A DNA stretch of 64,000 bases, taken from contig JAZKJV010006932.1 in NCBI GenBank assembly GCA_037367405.1, forward strand, positions 348,625 to 412,624, read 5' to 3'. Positions 21,954 to 35,690 of this stretch are shown here, in pieces. How positions within the stretch are numbered: the stretch's first letter is position 1; every line of letters begins with the position of its first letter. The position numbers and the translations under genes were made by a program. The notes beneath the pieces were generated by a model. The model saw only the letters and a list, made by a program, of their open reading frames with translations. It had not been told where the DNA came from and did no database searches. This DNA is from Ottelia alismoides (lineage: Eukaryota > Streptophyta > Magnoliopsida > Alismatales > Hydrocharitaceae).

Positions 21954-23149
21954 CACTTATGGAATGAGTGTAGAAAAGAAAAATAAAGAAAAGAAAAATA
22001 AATAACTTGGAATAATTACCGACTTTTAAACTAGTCTTAATAAAGTCAAAGTTTGGAGCTTAGAGAAGGCTTTTGGATTAATGGTGTGTTCGGAACCACA
22101 TGAAAATCAGGAAGTGCGACATAACAACCCTTAGATTTCATACTCCTATCATCCAGTCCAATTCACAACCAGGTTAGAACCATCCTCTCAGTCACATACT
22201 CTTGCTACCTTGAAATGATAAAACCATGCGTGTGAATTTGTTCAGCTCTTCCAAGATAAAATCGTTGAACCACCAAGGCGTTTGCTCTTATCGTAACTCA
22301 TCCTCGTGGAGACAAATATTCCCTTCTAAGGTCATGTGCTCCCCATCTTTACAACAGAATGGGGGAGAAGTTAGAAGAATGTGAAAGAAGTGTGATGGAT
22401 TAGTGTGTCTTCATTCCCTTGTGAAGTCGGTCAATGTAACCGAACTTTCACCAAGAAGAAGGCTTTTTTTGAAGCTCAAGTTTTTATGTAATTTTTGTTA
22501 TAGGCTTATTTCGATGTTTTCTTTGACTTTGTACAACTTCTGCATTCTTCCTTGTCCCCTAGTAGATATAGTATCTTTTGTTCCACCCTCTTTTTTTATC
22601 TTGGAAAAGTTGTGCCTGTAGATCTTTCCTCATCCGAAGCATTATCTCAATCTGTCTCCAATCTTTAGATATCATTGTTGCCAAAAGAAGCAGGTCGGAG
22701 TACCGGAGTCAGTAATCCCCAAGAATGGTTCCCGGGCCACCCTTGATGAAGCAACCTTGCATCGTCTTGACTGAGATTCCAAGATTTTTCAACAACCCGT
22801 CTGAGTTGAGTTAAGTGTTAGGTGTGGGGTTTCTAATCAAGTCACTGTCTCATGAGTATTACAGATCATATGAAGAGTTCTATTTAAGCACATTGAATTG
22901 ACTCATGAACATAGTTTTATGGAACCTAAAGAATTAAATTAAGATGACCTCGAATATCTCCAGTTCCACTCCACAATGGGCTCCTCTAAAATTAAGTGTA
23001 TTAAGGTCTATCCCAAGCTCCAATGTTCAGACTGTATTTGGAGTTTTGTTCAATTATCTAAGTTATTCTGAAAAATGTGAATGCTATGTACAAAGCAAGG
23101 AAAATATTTTTGTGATGCAAATTTCTAGTTTTTGAGCATGGAATTTTAT
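21954..23149 (-). other. 3' UTR of B plus a short foreign-looking insert
   Basis: From the PPT side to about 22965 this aligns with 34805-35690 in C at roughly 90 percent by eye. Between about 22970 and 23140, where the integrase core would be expected, the sequence matches nothing else seen here and includes a doubled GAGCATGGAAT. The integrase core is therefore deleted in B. Confidence 0.6.
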
Positions 23150-23692
23150 GAGCATGGAATATTTAGCTATAAGGGTACCTCTCAATATCTGGCAGTTCAT
23201 GCAGCACTTGTCATATGCTATGACATTCTTAAATACTGTAGGCCACCAGAGGCCACATTATAGGACTTTCGATGTCTTTCTATCTCCAGAGTGATGTCCA
23301 CGGGATTCGAGCAAATGATAATGCTCGAGGACACTATGATGCTCCTCTTGAGGGATGCAGCCTCTCCAAATGCAATCTGCTCCTTCCTTGAATAGAAGTG
23401 GATCTTCCCGTAGGTAGAAACGGATTTGGGACAATAACTTGTCCTTCTTGATCTTCATCCAATCTTGTGGGACTACATCGAAAATGAGGTAGTTCAAAAT
23501 ATCAGCATACCAAGGGAGTGAATCCATGGCCAAAATCGACTCGTCCAAAAAGGTGTATGTGATGGGTGCACTGGTCAGTGTAGGCTCTTGCTGTTCAATT
23601 CTGGAGAGGTCATATGCTACCACATTCTGAACCCCAGGCTTTTCTTTGATGTCCAAATCGAATTTTGGAAGGAGAAGGATCCATCTAATCAA
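23150..23692 (-). pseudogene. int: Integrase N-terminal part of B
   Basis: A 144-codon frame (23692 to 23258) runs from the RNase H tail through the pol linker (SLPWYADILNYL) into the zinc-binding region (GCIPQEEHH, then a His pair in ESRGHHSG). A stop follows KVL, and in the next stretch to 23150 a CxxC-like CCMNC remains readable. No DDE core follows. It shares its linker layout with A's integrase (10540-10880). Dead and truncated. Confidence 0.8.
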
Positions 23693-25212
23693 TCTAGGCT
23701 TATCATCCTTCTTCTACTGTAAGCACCAGACGACAGAGTGGTTAGTATAGATGGTGACTTTAGATCCAAGCAAATAGGATTTGAACTTTTCAAGGGAGAA
23801 TACCATAGCCAGTAATTCTTTCTCTATGACAATGTAATTTCTCTGAGTTTCATTTAGCATCTTGCTGGCATAGTAAATGGCATAGGGCGCCTTGTCTTTC
23901 CTTTGTCCTAGAACAACCCTAATGCATAATCTAATGCATTCTTCATGATCTCAATGGGTAGAAAGCAATCAGGTGGATGTAGGACTAGAGCTTGGGTGAT
24001 TAGCTCCTTTAATTGATTTAATGCAAGGAGAACCTACTGATCGACATGAAACTCGATTTCCTTGCACATCAATTTAGTGAGAGTTCAGCCGATGCAGCTG
24101 AAGTCCTTGATGAATCTCCTATATAAACCTACATGACCTGGGAATGACCTCACATTTCTGATAGTCTGAGTTGGCTCTAGATTGGCAGTCACATCCACCT
24201 TTATCGGGTCGACTTCCATGCCACATTTGGAAATGGTGTGATCCAACACAATCCCTTTTGTGGGCACGAAGTGGGTCTTTTCCCAAGACAGCATGGGATT
24301 AACTTTCATGGAATTTATGAAGTACTTTGTCCATGTGCTCAAGACATGCATTGAATATGTCACCATAAACATATAAGTCGTCCATGAACACCTCAAGAAA
24401 ACTTCCAACCATTTATCAAGCATGCATCTTTAGAATGTGGCAGGTGCATTGCACAGACCAAAGGGCATTCTTCTGAAGGCGTAGGTGCCGAACGAGTAAG
24501 TGAAAGTAGTCTTCTCTTAGTCTTCTAGGGTGATTGCTACTTGGTTGTACCCAAAATACCCATTTAGAAAGTAGAAGAACTCCTTGCTGGTCAGTCTCTC
24601 CAGAACTTGATCAACAAATGGCAAGGGAAAGTGATTCTTCTTTGTTGTTGCATTGAGGCAATGATAGTAAACACACACACACACACACACACACTAGATT
24701 TTCGGTAACTGAGTAGAAATATCCTCTCCTTTGTCATTTGTAGTCACGATGATCCCGGATTTCTTCGAAACTACATGCAGAGGGCTCACCCATTTTGAAT
24801 CAGAGATGGGATAAATGAAGCCTGCATCACACCATTTCGTGATTTCTCTCATGACTATGTCCCGCAAAGTTGGGTTCAGTCTTCTTTAAAAATCTTGGGA
24901 TAGGTTGGCATCTTCTTCTAAATATATATGATGTGAACACAAGGTAGGATTTATCCCACGGAGGTCAGAAACGTGCCAACCAAGTACCTTGTAATTTTTC
25001 TGTAGAACCTCAAGATGCCGAGATTCTTGATCCGTGGTCAACATGCTTCTGATGATGACTGGATACATATTTTCTACACCCGCAAGGAAGGCATACTTAA
25101 GGCCTGTCAGAAGTAGCTCTAATTCCAATTCTGATTTGGTTCGCTTCTCGGTCACTTCTGAAATTGTGCAAGTAGGTGGATGATCTGCCATGACTTTAGA
25201 GGTGCTGCTCAC
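23693..25212 (-). pseudogene. pol: RT and RNase H of B, many frameshifts
   Basis: Pieces in all three minus frames. The N-terminal RT block (25212-24886: GLKYAFLAG..YPVIIRS, SHHIYLEE) is followed by the fingers/palm with an intact F-M-D-D in a frame other than the open one (about 24370-24395), then SWEKTHFVPTKGIVL and RRFIKDFS (24330-24100). RNase H is present in decayed form (24080-23700). An (AC)12 microsatellite at 24671-24694 sits in the codons of the conserved VCVDY block. Same order and spacing as A's RT. Confidence 0.85.
24671..24694. repeat. (AC)12 microsatellite inside B's RT
   Basis: A pure dinucleotide run in the strand opposite the conserved VCV codons (GTG TGT GT). A (9400-9411) and C (37480-37495) have only the short ancestral run at this place. 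Confidence 0.9.
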
Positions 25213-25292
25213 CTTAGTGGCTTATTGTTCAACTAACAATATACCGAATAGATCTGCAATGATCCATCATGTTCAAACTTGCATGAATCTTC

Positions 25293-25860
25293 TCAATGAA
25301 AGAGATGCATCATCAAATTGGATTCTGTCTCCAAAGTGATATTGGAGCTGGTGTCGACTGTGCTTTTTTGGTCCCCCTCAGGAGAGAGGATTTCTAGGGT
25401 CCATGTGTCATTCAAAGAGAGTTCTATATCTCTGAATTTTGTAATAAAGTCACAATCTTCTTTGAGCAGTGCTGCATGACTTTCATCAGATACAACTTTT
25501 GGCTCACTGAACCTGTCTATGGTAACTCTATTGCTTCTTGAGCTGAAAGTGATCTTCCCAGACACATAATCAACCACAACATCTAAAATGCACAAAAATA
25601 GCCATCCAAGGATAATTGGGGTATGAAGTAATAGTGCAGGAGAGTCCATATCAAAGACTACAAAATCAACCGGAATTTGCATGTCCTGCCCCTTTACGAC
25701 AGCATCTTCCAATAGACCTCGGGGTTGCTTGATGGATCGATCAACAAACTGGAGGATCATGCATGTCTGCTTGAGTGGATTCAGTCTAAATTCTTGAAGT
25801 AATGATGAGAACAGGAGGTCGATGGAATAGCCATTGTCAAGCAAGGTTCACTCGAAGACT
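25293..25860 (-). pseudogene. pro: Aspartic protease of B
   Basis: A 183-codon frame. The active-site region reads LLDNGYSIDLL (DNG, as in A), followed by PVDFVVFDMDSP and the hydrophobic TPIILGWLFL. The C-terminal half is acidic, as in the A linker. The start of the domain is cut by a frame change near 25845. Confidence 0.8.
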
Positions 25861-26137
25861 TGGTCAAAAATCTCACATCTGATCAAAGGTGATCCTTTAT
25901 CTTGATTCTTCTAAGGAAGGTTGTTGATGGATGCAACTGTGGCCATGGTAAATACATGCTTCTCAGCTTGTTGGCATCTGTTTTTGCGGTTTGACCAATG
26001 CTTCTTTGTGCATGCTTCCTTCAAGCCCTTCTTCATAGCTGGCATTTACTCCATGGCTTGCATAAATGGCAATTAAACAGTCAAATTCTTTAGAGTATCC
26101 ACAACACATGGAGCAGATAATGCACTTTTTCTCTATG

Positions 26138-28230
26138 CTAATTTTTGGATTTTTCTATTGCATCAGAAAAAGGAATATTTACAGAATTGAAATCAAAAGC
26201 ACTGTTCTTATTTATAGCAGAATTCTTGTCCACAATATTCTGTACATCTGGACTGCAAAAAGATGTACATTTTGGAGATGATGGTGTTACTGTTGGTGGA
26301 CATGCAAAAACAGTAGCCTCCGCTCTGTCGGTTGGATCTAGATCGGCTGTTGCGTCTTGATTCTCTATTGTTGACACCTCGGCTGTGATTTTATTTTTTG
26401 TATTTCTGAATTTTTTATTTTCTTTGTTCTTTTTGCTGATGGAGGAGGTAGTGGATGACAGCTGGCATGGATCCTCCTTCTTCTTCCTCACTTGAACCTG
26501 AAGCTAGCACAACTAATGCAGAAGACGATGGTTCACCTGACGAAGCTTTATTCTTCCCCTTGATTATGACAGACGGAGGTAGGGTCCTACCACTCCTGAG
26601 AGTAACTACATTAGACAAAGAAAATTCACAATCATCTTACTCTACAGGCATAGATGAGACATCACATTCTACATGCTCTTTTATCTTGAAATAGTGAGAT
26701 TAGCTTTGACTTGGCCCGGGATAAGAGTTCTGGTGGCCATTCGTCTAGCTTCCTTTTCAGCTCTACTAGGCATTATACTAATTGGGCCAAGAAATTGTGG
26801 CTCAGGTTCACAGTAACTGCCTCAGAAGGTTCAACATGTTGACCACGTTGTGGTTGTTGGTTAGGATACCAAGATTGATACTGCTGATGTTGTTGCTGAG
26901 GGGGAGGAAGCAGATACTATTGGTATGGAGGAGGAGTGTACTGCTGTTGAGGTCCAACCCGCGTGTTGATATTACAACTGTTGTTGATGGTACAATGGCT
27001 ACAGGTACTATTGTGACTGTCTCTAATTACTATGGGGCTATGGAGATCTGTGATGTTGATACTGAGGCTAAGGTTGAAAGGACTGTGCAAAGTGACCACC
27101 CTGAGGTTGGTGGTATGGCCGGTTGGCTGGTGGTCGACCCTGGGTTCTTCAGCAGGACAGGCTAGCTGCTGCAGCTGGATCAGAAGATGGTAGGTAGTTT
27201 GGCTGGTAGAACGCCACCTATTGTTGCGGCATGGCCTGTTCGAGTGCCTGCATGTAGTACACGTGTTGGATCGTCGGCTATTGCTGATTCGACTACTACT
27301 ATTGTGGAAGTGATGGTTCATCTTTCTTCTCAATAGGAGTCTCTGACGATGGTTTCACCGACTGACTTTAACTGTCAGTGCTTACCGGTAGCTCCAACTA
27401 CTTGGTGATTTAGTCCAACTTATCCAAGTGTTTCATCCTCTATTCGATCACAACGATCTTTTCAAGTTCCTGTGACCGCTTCTCGATAATGTCAACCTTT
27501 GAGAGATGCCCCCCAATGATGCTAAGGTTGGAGCTCTCATCTTTCTCTGCCTCACAAGATGTTGCCATGTATACTAGCTTGTGGAGGACCCAGGATTGTC
27601 TTTGATATGCACGAGATGAAGAGAGGGTGGCCTCTTCCTCAGCCATTTCTTCAAAGATTTGCCGGACTTCATCTTCATCCTAATTAATGTGGGATCCCTC
27701 ACATGTAGCATCAACTAGTCTTTGGATCTCTACATTCAGGCCTCCGAAGAAGTGTTGGACCAAGCTTGTCCTCGCTATGTCATGGTGAGGGAACTTTTCT
27801 TGCAGATCATTGAATCATTCCCAGGCTTCATGTATGGACTCATTGGCTACAGGAGAAATGTTGCTAATCCTAGATCACATTTGGTTAAGCCGAGCGAGAG
27901 GGTAGAACTTGTGAAGGAACACATATTTAAGATCCAACAGGTCGTCACGACCTTTCCCACATGATTTACCCAGTATAGGGCATTGTCTTGGAGGCTGAAG
28001 GGAAACATAGCCATCTTCACTACTCCCAACGAAGTGTTAGGGTAGTGAGTAGTTCGACCGATGCGAGAGAATTGTTGTAGGTGTATGTATGGCTCCTCGT
28101 TTATATTCACATGGAAAGTGGGTGAAAGAGAAAGGAATCGAGTCTTTAGCTCAAAGTGAGCGTGCAACAGTGGTATGCGAATCCACTCGATCATCTGACT
28201 ATCCGCAGGATTATATGTTTCTTTCAACAT
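26138..28230 (-). pseudogene. gag: gag and gag-pol linker of B
   Basis: The capsid-like part (28230-27847) has FELKTRFLSLSPTF and MAMFPFSLQDNALYWV, paralogous to A's gag. The central part (27700-26900) is Gln/His-rich but read in mixed frames. The linker (26618-26415) has the clade hallmark VTLRSGR followed by a Lys/Ser-rich stretch. Several frameshifts; no zinc knuckle seen. Confidence 0.78.
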
Positions 28231-30782
28231 CGGTTTGGGGTTATCATTCCTTGCCCCCTCTTCTTCCTGATCTGGATCATCACAGGGTCTTTCACTGTCT
28301 CCTCTCCCCCTCCTGTTGGTTTGTTCTCATGTCATTCAGTATATCTTGAAATGCAATCTGTACGAGTGCCTACTCAATAAGTTGCTATTGAATGGCTTGG
28401 ACGAAAGCCAACAACTAAGCATTCACATGATTCTGATCTGGTATGAATCCTTTCTATGGTTGGGGCGACTGCTATTCCTTACCCTTTCTTTGAGGAGCCA
28501 TCTCGGGATCTGAGTTCGAAGAGATCAATTCTGGATTAGGATCCATGATTGGGACTGTCTTCTATCTGTAACATAAGAGAATCCCAATCAGACCACTTGA
28601 AATTGAATGCTAGCTTCAGCGATAAAATGAGATTAGGGTCAATCCCATATGGGTATGAATGGAGTAAAATATGTAGAGTGAAATCAACCTCCATTCGCAA
28701 AAGACGAAATTGGGACAAGAATGGGTCTGGCTTATTAGAGGATAATGGAGGATGGAAAGAAGATGATGAGTTTGGAGATCAATTCACAAGGTTCGAATCG
28801 TGTTCTCAGGAATCACCTCAAGTTATTGACAATGCCGAGTCCACGGAATCGATGTAGTTGTTGATAGAGTACCAACTAAACCACCCATGGATTTAAAACG
28901 TGGAAAAAAGAGGATCGATGTACAAAGAAGGATATGATGATCAACGAGGATAAAAAGGAGTGTAAAACAGTAGAAAGGCTCGAAATGAGAAGGGTCAAAG
29001 TGGAGAAACATATAACAAAATTTGCGTAAGTACGTAGGACTTGATTTTTAAACTCAATCTAGATCCATACAAACACAATACAAAATTGGGTTCACCAACT
29101 CCACACACATGTGAAGCCATAAAGGATCGCCTATTTTTATATTTTCATTTTTAGAGTTGTTATTTCAGGCAAATCTTTTAACAAGTTCTTAGCACGCTAA
29201 CCCTATAGGAGCGAGAGTACTATCGGAAAAGTATCTCGTACTTGTCCTCCTCCTTTGTAACCTGCAGTATGAACTTTTTGAGGTCCTTATAACCCATCCC
29301 AGATCCCTATCCAACCAACAAATAAGAGGGAGGAAGCTGATAGGTGAAACTACTACTTTGGACCTCGCTTGCAATGGAATCATCCGTGAGCGTGTAATGA
29401 CCTACTCAAATGCAAATTGATGAGACAAACATCCCCATGAAGGCATGGCCTAATATCACTACTTCAGACCAAGTGGATGTTCCACACAAGAGAAGAACAC
29501 TCGCTGATAGGGACCTACTAGGTCACGTACGATAGAAGCACCAATACTTCGAAAGTCCAAGCGATACACAAGGCAGTTACAGACTAGGTTTTGGGCTCTA
29601 ATTCTTAGCGGGTCGTGCCTCGCTCAAGGGAGGGGTTTTGGTCCCCTCCTAAGGTACCTGAAGACAATGAGGGATTTATGAACCCAAAGAAATGAAGTCC
29701 ATTATAGATTTAATTAAGGTCAAAGTTTATTTAGTAGTCCCCATGTTCTATATTTTTTGTTTTCAATTTTTTGGATATTTTGCATACAAGCACCTAATGA
29801 TTTTGTAGATTTTCATTTAAGTTCTAGGTTCTCAAAATTAGAGGAGATAGTGGAAAAGTCATGCAAGTCGATTCGATGATGGAAATATCATCATTGAAAC
29901 TAATGATGCATGCAAAATTAGAGGACTTGCAATGCTTCCTAGCTCACTCCATGTGGTATGTAAAACAGAAATTTAAACCTATCTACATAGTGGTGTGAAA
30001 TCAACAAAATCGCTCTAAATAGTATATGTTATTAGTCATGAAGAACCATATGTTAATTATTCAGAAATAAACCCTAGGGCCAGTCTTGGAGATATCTCGA
30101 TGCCTGCCACAATGGGTCCTGCTAGCGTTGTATGATGCCTCTCTCAGCGCATGGGTTTAAGTCCAAATAACTATTATTAATTTCACTAGATCTAAATTTT
30201 AAAGACTATAGTCACATAAATCTTATTATGGTTTGGAACTAATTATCGATACAAGCAATCCTAAAGTCCAGGTGCTCCATGCATACAAAACAAATAAAAA
30301 GAAAGACGAAAAACTCAAAACATCGAGAAACAGATGAAACAAAGCGATGAAAACACGAGAAAACCATGACGAGGCCTCCAGGTGAACAGTCACATGGGCA
30401 ATAGACCTTGTAGAGTAGAGTAATGTCTAAGTCCATAATTATTACAATTAATAACGAATCACTCTCTCTCAATAAAATAAAAAAATCTAAACTAAGAATC
30501 TTGGCTAATTAGTCTCCTTGTTATGGATGCTACCTCTCCAATAGGTCATGATAGAAGGACCAATCTCCACCTTGCTCGGCTGCATCACCCTCCTAAGAAG
30601 TCTTCCTCGCATAGAGGGTCCTCACAATAAAAGAGATGTATTAGAACAATTATCCAGATAATATATTTAAAAAAAAGGAAAAATTATGTATATACAAGTA
30701 AGAAAGAGATAGACAAATTTGTACAAGGAAATGAATGAATAAATAAAATTCAAATATATACAAATTAGGCTACACACGTTGC
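28231..30782 (-). other. Leader region of B
   Basis: About 2.5 kb between PBS and gag without a convincing frame. It aligns in part with C's leader (41590-43360), for example around 29000-29300, at roughly 65 percent by eye. Confidence 0.6.
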
Positions 30783-30800
30783 TCCCTAGCAACGGTAACA
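30783..30800 (-). other. Primer binding site of B, decayed
   Basis: Minus strand TGTTACCGTTGCTAGGGA matches A's PBS at 14 of 18 positions and starts two bases after the LTR end (30803). Confidence 0.7.
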
Positions 30801-30802
30801 TT

Positions 30803-33800
30803 TGATGACTATGGATTTCAAGCAGGTCTTATGTATCCAAGCAAGTCTAAAATGTATTCTCACGGAGTGTGAAGATAGAGTGTCGTTGAGGTGAACCACA
30901 AAGAGAACCCATGTTCCATCAACAAGTACCCACAATGTAAAAATAAGCAATGAATATACACAAATTTAAGGCATAGTTTATTATACTCTACAGACAAAAA
31001 TGTATATCTCATAAACATGTAGAGGTCGAACCACAGAGAGCAGGCTAGGTAGCCTATAATTATTACTAAGCAACATGTGTTATGTACATACTTGTCTTTA
31101 TGTTTTATTTTTATGTGATTTTTTTATTTTTTTAAACTTAATTAATTTTGTATTTTAATTGCATTGATAGTAAATATATGTATAATGGTAATTTAATAAT
31201 AATAAAAATAGAGATTAGATCAATATATATATACATGTAGGTAGAGATATACACATAAGGAATATATATATATGTTTTAACTTTTTCTAATTTTTTGATT
31301 TTTGGAAATAAAAAATATTTGTATAGAATATATTAGTACATAAAAATATATTATATACATATAGATAGTATATAGTATATATATCTATAAATATCCCTAA
31401 AATCCAGGAAAAATATTTTTTACATTTTATGTTTTTCTAATGTTTTTTGTGATTTTTCTGGAATTTTTACCTATTAAATCAATAGCATAGCAAAATAGGA
31501 TTAAATAAATAGACCAAATTGATTAGAAGGATAAAAATAAAAAAAAAGTGTAAAGAAATCCTCAATTCAATTTTAATACATAAACAATAATATAGAGAAA
31601 AGTTAGGGGAAAATAAATATTTTTGGAATTGTTTGGGATTTCCCCTATTTTTTAATAGATTTTGAAGCTTTTTATTTTTAAATTTTCTTTTTCTATTTGA
31701 ATGGATTTTTGGTCTAGAGTTAATATAGGTCATAATAAACAACATATATTTTTTTTGTAATTTTTAGGGTTTTTCAATATTTTGTTGGCATTTTTATAGT
31801 TAAATAGGGAATTAAAGCTCACTGTGTGAATTTAAATAAATAGATAAAAGCCTAAAATACAAAATAAAAATCATAGCATGAAAATATGTCATCCCAAACA
31901 TTTTCATGTATTTTTCCAAAGTTAAATACAAACAATATGCATTTTTAACAAAACAAAACAAGTGATAACATTTAATGTTCTGGTAGGAACCTGTTTGTAA
32001 TTAAAATGAAGTATATATGCAACCATTTCACAAAACCCAAGGGCATACTTGCAATTTTCCGTAAAATAAATAAATTAAAAATGCCTTGGAAGGCCTCTAT
32101 GTAATATACAAAAGTTCTAGTTCCCATGTATAATGTTTCAAAAAAGTTACACTAAATATATAACTGTATGGATTAGAAATAAATACACAAAATCGAGGTG
32201 TTATGCGTGCAAAATACTCAACTCATGTGGCAAGACACATAAGCTAGCTGGTATGGACCTGAATGTAATATCCGGGAACAATAAGGGGCTCACTATAAAT
32301 TTGATAACTTTATTTACACTCTGTACTATATTTTAAATTCTTAAAATAAATAATAAAAATCTACATGGGTTGAGTGTAAATTACGCTTGTTTGTGCACGG
32401 ACCAACGACTTCGATCTCTTCACTTGGACATATGAAAGCTCCATAACGCACATTGTCAGTTCGACGATGACGACTGAGATTAGACCTCGGGCAGAGATCG
32501 AATGGTTGAGGCTCGCTTGATCGGACGCCATCTGCTGCATCTATAGTAGGGCTCTTGATCGGACGGTATTGGAATGTCTTAGAAGAACACTCCATGAGCA
32601 ATGCTTTGCGTGGCTTTGATCCGCTCCTCCTCTCTACTTCGAGCTCCTCCTAAGTTGTTTAGATGCTCTACAGGTTCGCCTCAGTGTTCCACAGTTAAAA
32701 GGATGCATTAAAAGAGTCCATGCCCCATTGGATGGGGCCTGGAGCACCGGGCACCTGCAGCTCCTTTCTTGAATTCAAAGACCCCTCAGATGGGGTCTTC
32801 CATAAGTGCAAAGATGATAGGAAGCTATGGGACATGAAGACGATAAGGTATGGTTTGTTATTCATGAGGTTCGCATTGACTTGTGGGGGAATGAAGATGC
32901 TCCGGCGTACGACATGAGGGATTGATCTATGAAATATCAAGGGCTCTGAATGGATCGATTCGATGGATAAATAGAAGAGGATGGAAATGGGATGATTGTC
33001 ATGTCGGGACGAGGAGTTGATCACAGTGAAATGGATAGAACCCTAACAGCTCTAGTGAACTGAAGAATCAAAGTCTATGCTATGCTAAAGATCTAATTAA
33101 CAAACTAAACTCGGAATTGAAATTGCAGGAAAGAAATCTACCTACAAAATTTAAAGATGAAACTCTTACATGATCGGAAAGCCAAAGAGCAGGATGCCAT
33201 CGGAGCGCCGCCAAGACCTCCTCTCCTCCTCTTGACGGCGCTCCGAACCTCAGGGAGCTTTCTCTGTCACCACTCACCAGTGAACTCACACACACACACA
33301 CATACACACACAGATGGAGGCACTACAATGCTCAGAGAGTGATAGGAACCAAGCTTGGAGACAATAGATCTTATTATAAGCATGGAGATGGGTCCATATT
33401 GATCGGGGGTTTATAATGAATCAAGATTATGTACACAAGATTTAGGGTGGTGGCATGAATTAGGAATGATTGGGGGTTGATTTTTGTGAAAAATCAATTT
33501 GATGGGAGTTGTTAGCTACCCAGGGAAAAGGGAGAAAAATCTGGGAGAAGACATCTCTGATGAAGCAGAGATGTCAAAGGGCTAGTTGACCCATGGTCAA
33601 CAGATTCCGGCACCCCATTGGTCCATATCGACTACTAGAAGACAAACTAGGGTAGAAAATGATAAATAACGAGAAATAAACAACTAAATGAATTAATTAA
33701 ATAAAATTTACAAAATTAAAATGTTTATTATTTTCTATAGTATTTAATTTTGATTGTTATTCATTTTTATGGGTTTACTAATTGTAGATTACTTTTTAGG

Positions 33801-34769
33801 GTTTTATTTATAGGTATATTTACCTATATTATGTATATTTTATTTTTATTTTGTATTTTTTTATTTTATTTTCATAGTTTATATATTTATAACTTATTTT
33901 TGTATACACAAATATATTTTTGTTGTATTTTTCTGATGTTAATTGTACTCCTAAATAAATAGGGGTGTATTTTATACATGTACATGTATTTTATCTATGT
34001 GTTTGTATATACTATTTTATTTTTGTGTTTTCTCCATGGTTTTATTCTATTCTAAATATGTACATGTATTATGAATAATATTTAAAAAATAAAAGTATAT
34101 TGTAAAAATAGTAAATAATAAATAATCTGAATATTTTATTCAGGTAATATTAGAGGTCCAAAACTTAACTATCACACCTTAACTTCAAATTAAGTGAAAT
34201 TACCTTCATTAAATAGCTTAGTAAATGTTATATAAAACTAAAGTGATTTTGAGGCATTTTGAGTTTTTATTGAGAAGACATGGGTCTGGAAAGTTTAGAT
34301 TTTTGCTTTTTATTCTGAGTACAAGATGTACATTGTATATTATTTTTGTGTAAACTCGATTTTGTATTCTTCTATACATTTTTATCTACAAGTTTCATGT
34401 ACAAACTTTATTGGTTTGATGCATAAATAATATATAATCTAATGGGTTCCAAAAATGAATTATCGATGAATGAAAGAATGTGATTTTATTGCCTTTTTGG
34501 CCTTTATATCCTCCTACTTTGTTCCTGGTCGACCACATCAATTCGTGACTTGGCCTCAGGGTTTAGGATCGTATTATACAATTGGCATTTTATTTCTTTT
34601 TATTCTCTTTTTTTAGTCTTCTATTTTGTCTTCAAATAATGTAATTTATGCAATAATTATATAATAAATAATGGATGTTAATTGTAGAAAATAATGATAT
34701 TTACATGCACTTAGCTAGGGATGGAAGGACAAAATGAAAGAATAATGGTGATGAAATGGAGATTCATTA
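30803..34769 (-). repeat. Middle LTR shared by B and C (3967 bp)
   Basis: Bounded on the left by B's PBS and on the right by C's PPT (terminus TAATGAATC, one base off TGATGAATC). It is the only LTR between the two internal regions. Its right half matches the left LTR; its AT-rich left half has counterparts in 43386-44900. A CA-rich microsatellite at 33288-33311 differs in length from the left LTR copy. Confidence 0.85.
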
Positions 34770-34804
34770 CGCCCCTATACTTGACTTTGTTAGTCCCTAG
34801 CAAA
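34770..34804 (-). other. PPT and stem-loop of C
   Basis: On the minus strand TTTGCTA..TAACAAA (34786-34804) with one C-A mismatch around GGGAC is followed by CAAGTATAGGGGCG and the LTR. The G-run carries one C. Confidence 0.7.
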
Positions 34805-35690
34805 CACTTCTGCAATGAGTGCAGAAAATAAAAATAAAGAAAAAGAAAATAACTTGGAATAACCACCGACTTTTAAAGTAGTCTTGATAAAGTCAAAGTT
34901 TGGAGCTCATAGAAGGCTTTTGGACTAATAGTGTGTTCGGAACCACATGGAAGTCCGAAAGTGTGACATAACAACCCTTAGATTTTATACTCCTATCATC
35001 TAGTCCAATTCACAACAGGTCAGAACCGTCCTCTCAGTCGCATACTCTTGCTACATTGAAATGATAGAACCATGTGTTGAATTTATTCAGCTCTTCCCAG
35101 ACAAAAGGGAATGGGCCAACGTAGTCTTCATTCCCTTGTGAAGTCAGTCGGTGTAACATATTCTTCACCAAGAAGCAGGCTTTTTCTGAAGCTCAAATTT
35201 TTGTGGAATTTTTGGTATAGGCTTTATTGGATGTTTTCTTTGACTTTGTATTGCTTCTACATTCTTGCTTGTGCCCCGGTGGATATAGAATCTTTTGTTC
35301 CACCCACTTTTTTGGGGTCTTGGAAAAGTTACACCGGTAGACTGTTCCTCATCCAAAGCATTTTCGCAAATTTGTCTCCAGTCTTTAGATATCATTGTTA
35401 ACAAAAGAGGTGGGTCAGAGTACCAGTGTCGGCAATCCCCAAGAATTGTTCTTGAGCCATCCTTGACGAAGCGACCTTGCATTGTTCCGACTTAAACTCC
35501 AGGATTTTTCAACAACCCATCTGAATTTAGGTAAGTTCTAGGTGCGAGGTTTTCAGTCAAGTCACTGTCTCAAGAGTCTTAATGATGATATAACGGGTTC
35601 TGTTTGAGCACATTGAATTGATCATGAATATAGTCTTATGGAACCTAAAGAATTAAGTCAAGGTGACCTGAAATATCTCCGGTTCCGTCC
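34805..35690 (-). other. 3' UTR of C, B-like
   Basis: Nearly colinear with B's 3' UTR, about 90 percent identical by eye. The match ends at about 35690, where integrase sequence begins. No frame is supported. Confidence 0.65.

Noticed and set aside
26917..27333. 138-codon His/Asn/Ser-rich minus frame
   Set aside because: It is an out-of-frame reading of the Gln-rich gag region of B; the linker frame nearby has the true hallmark.
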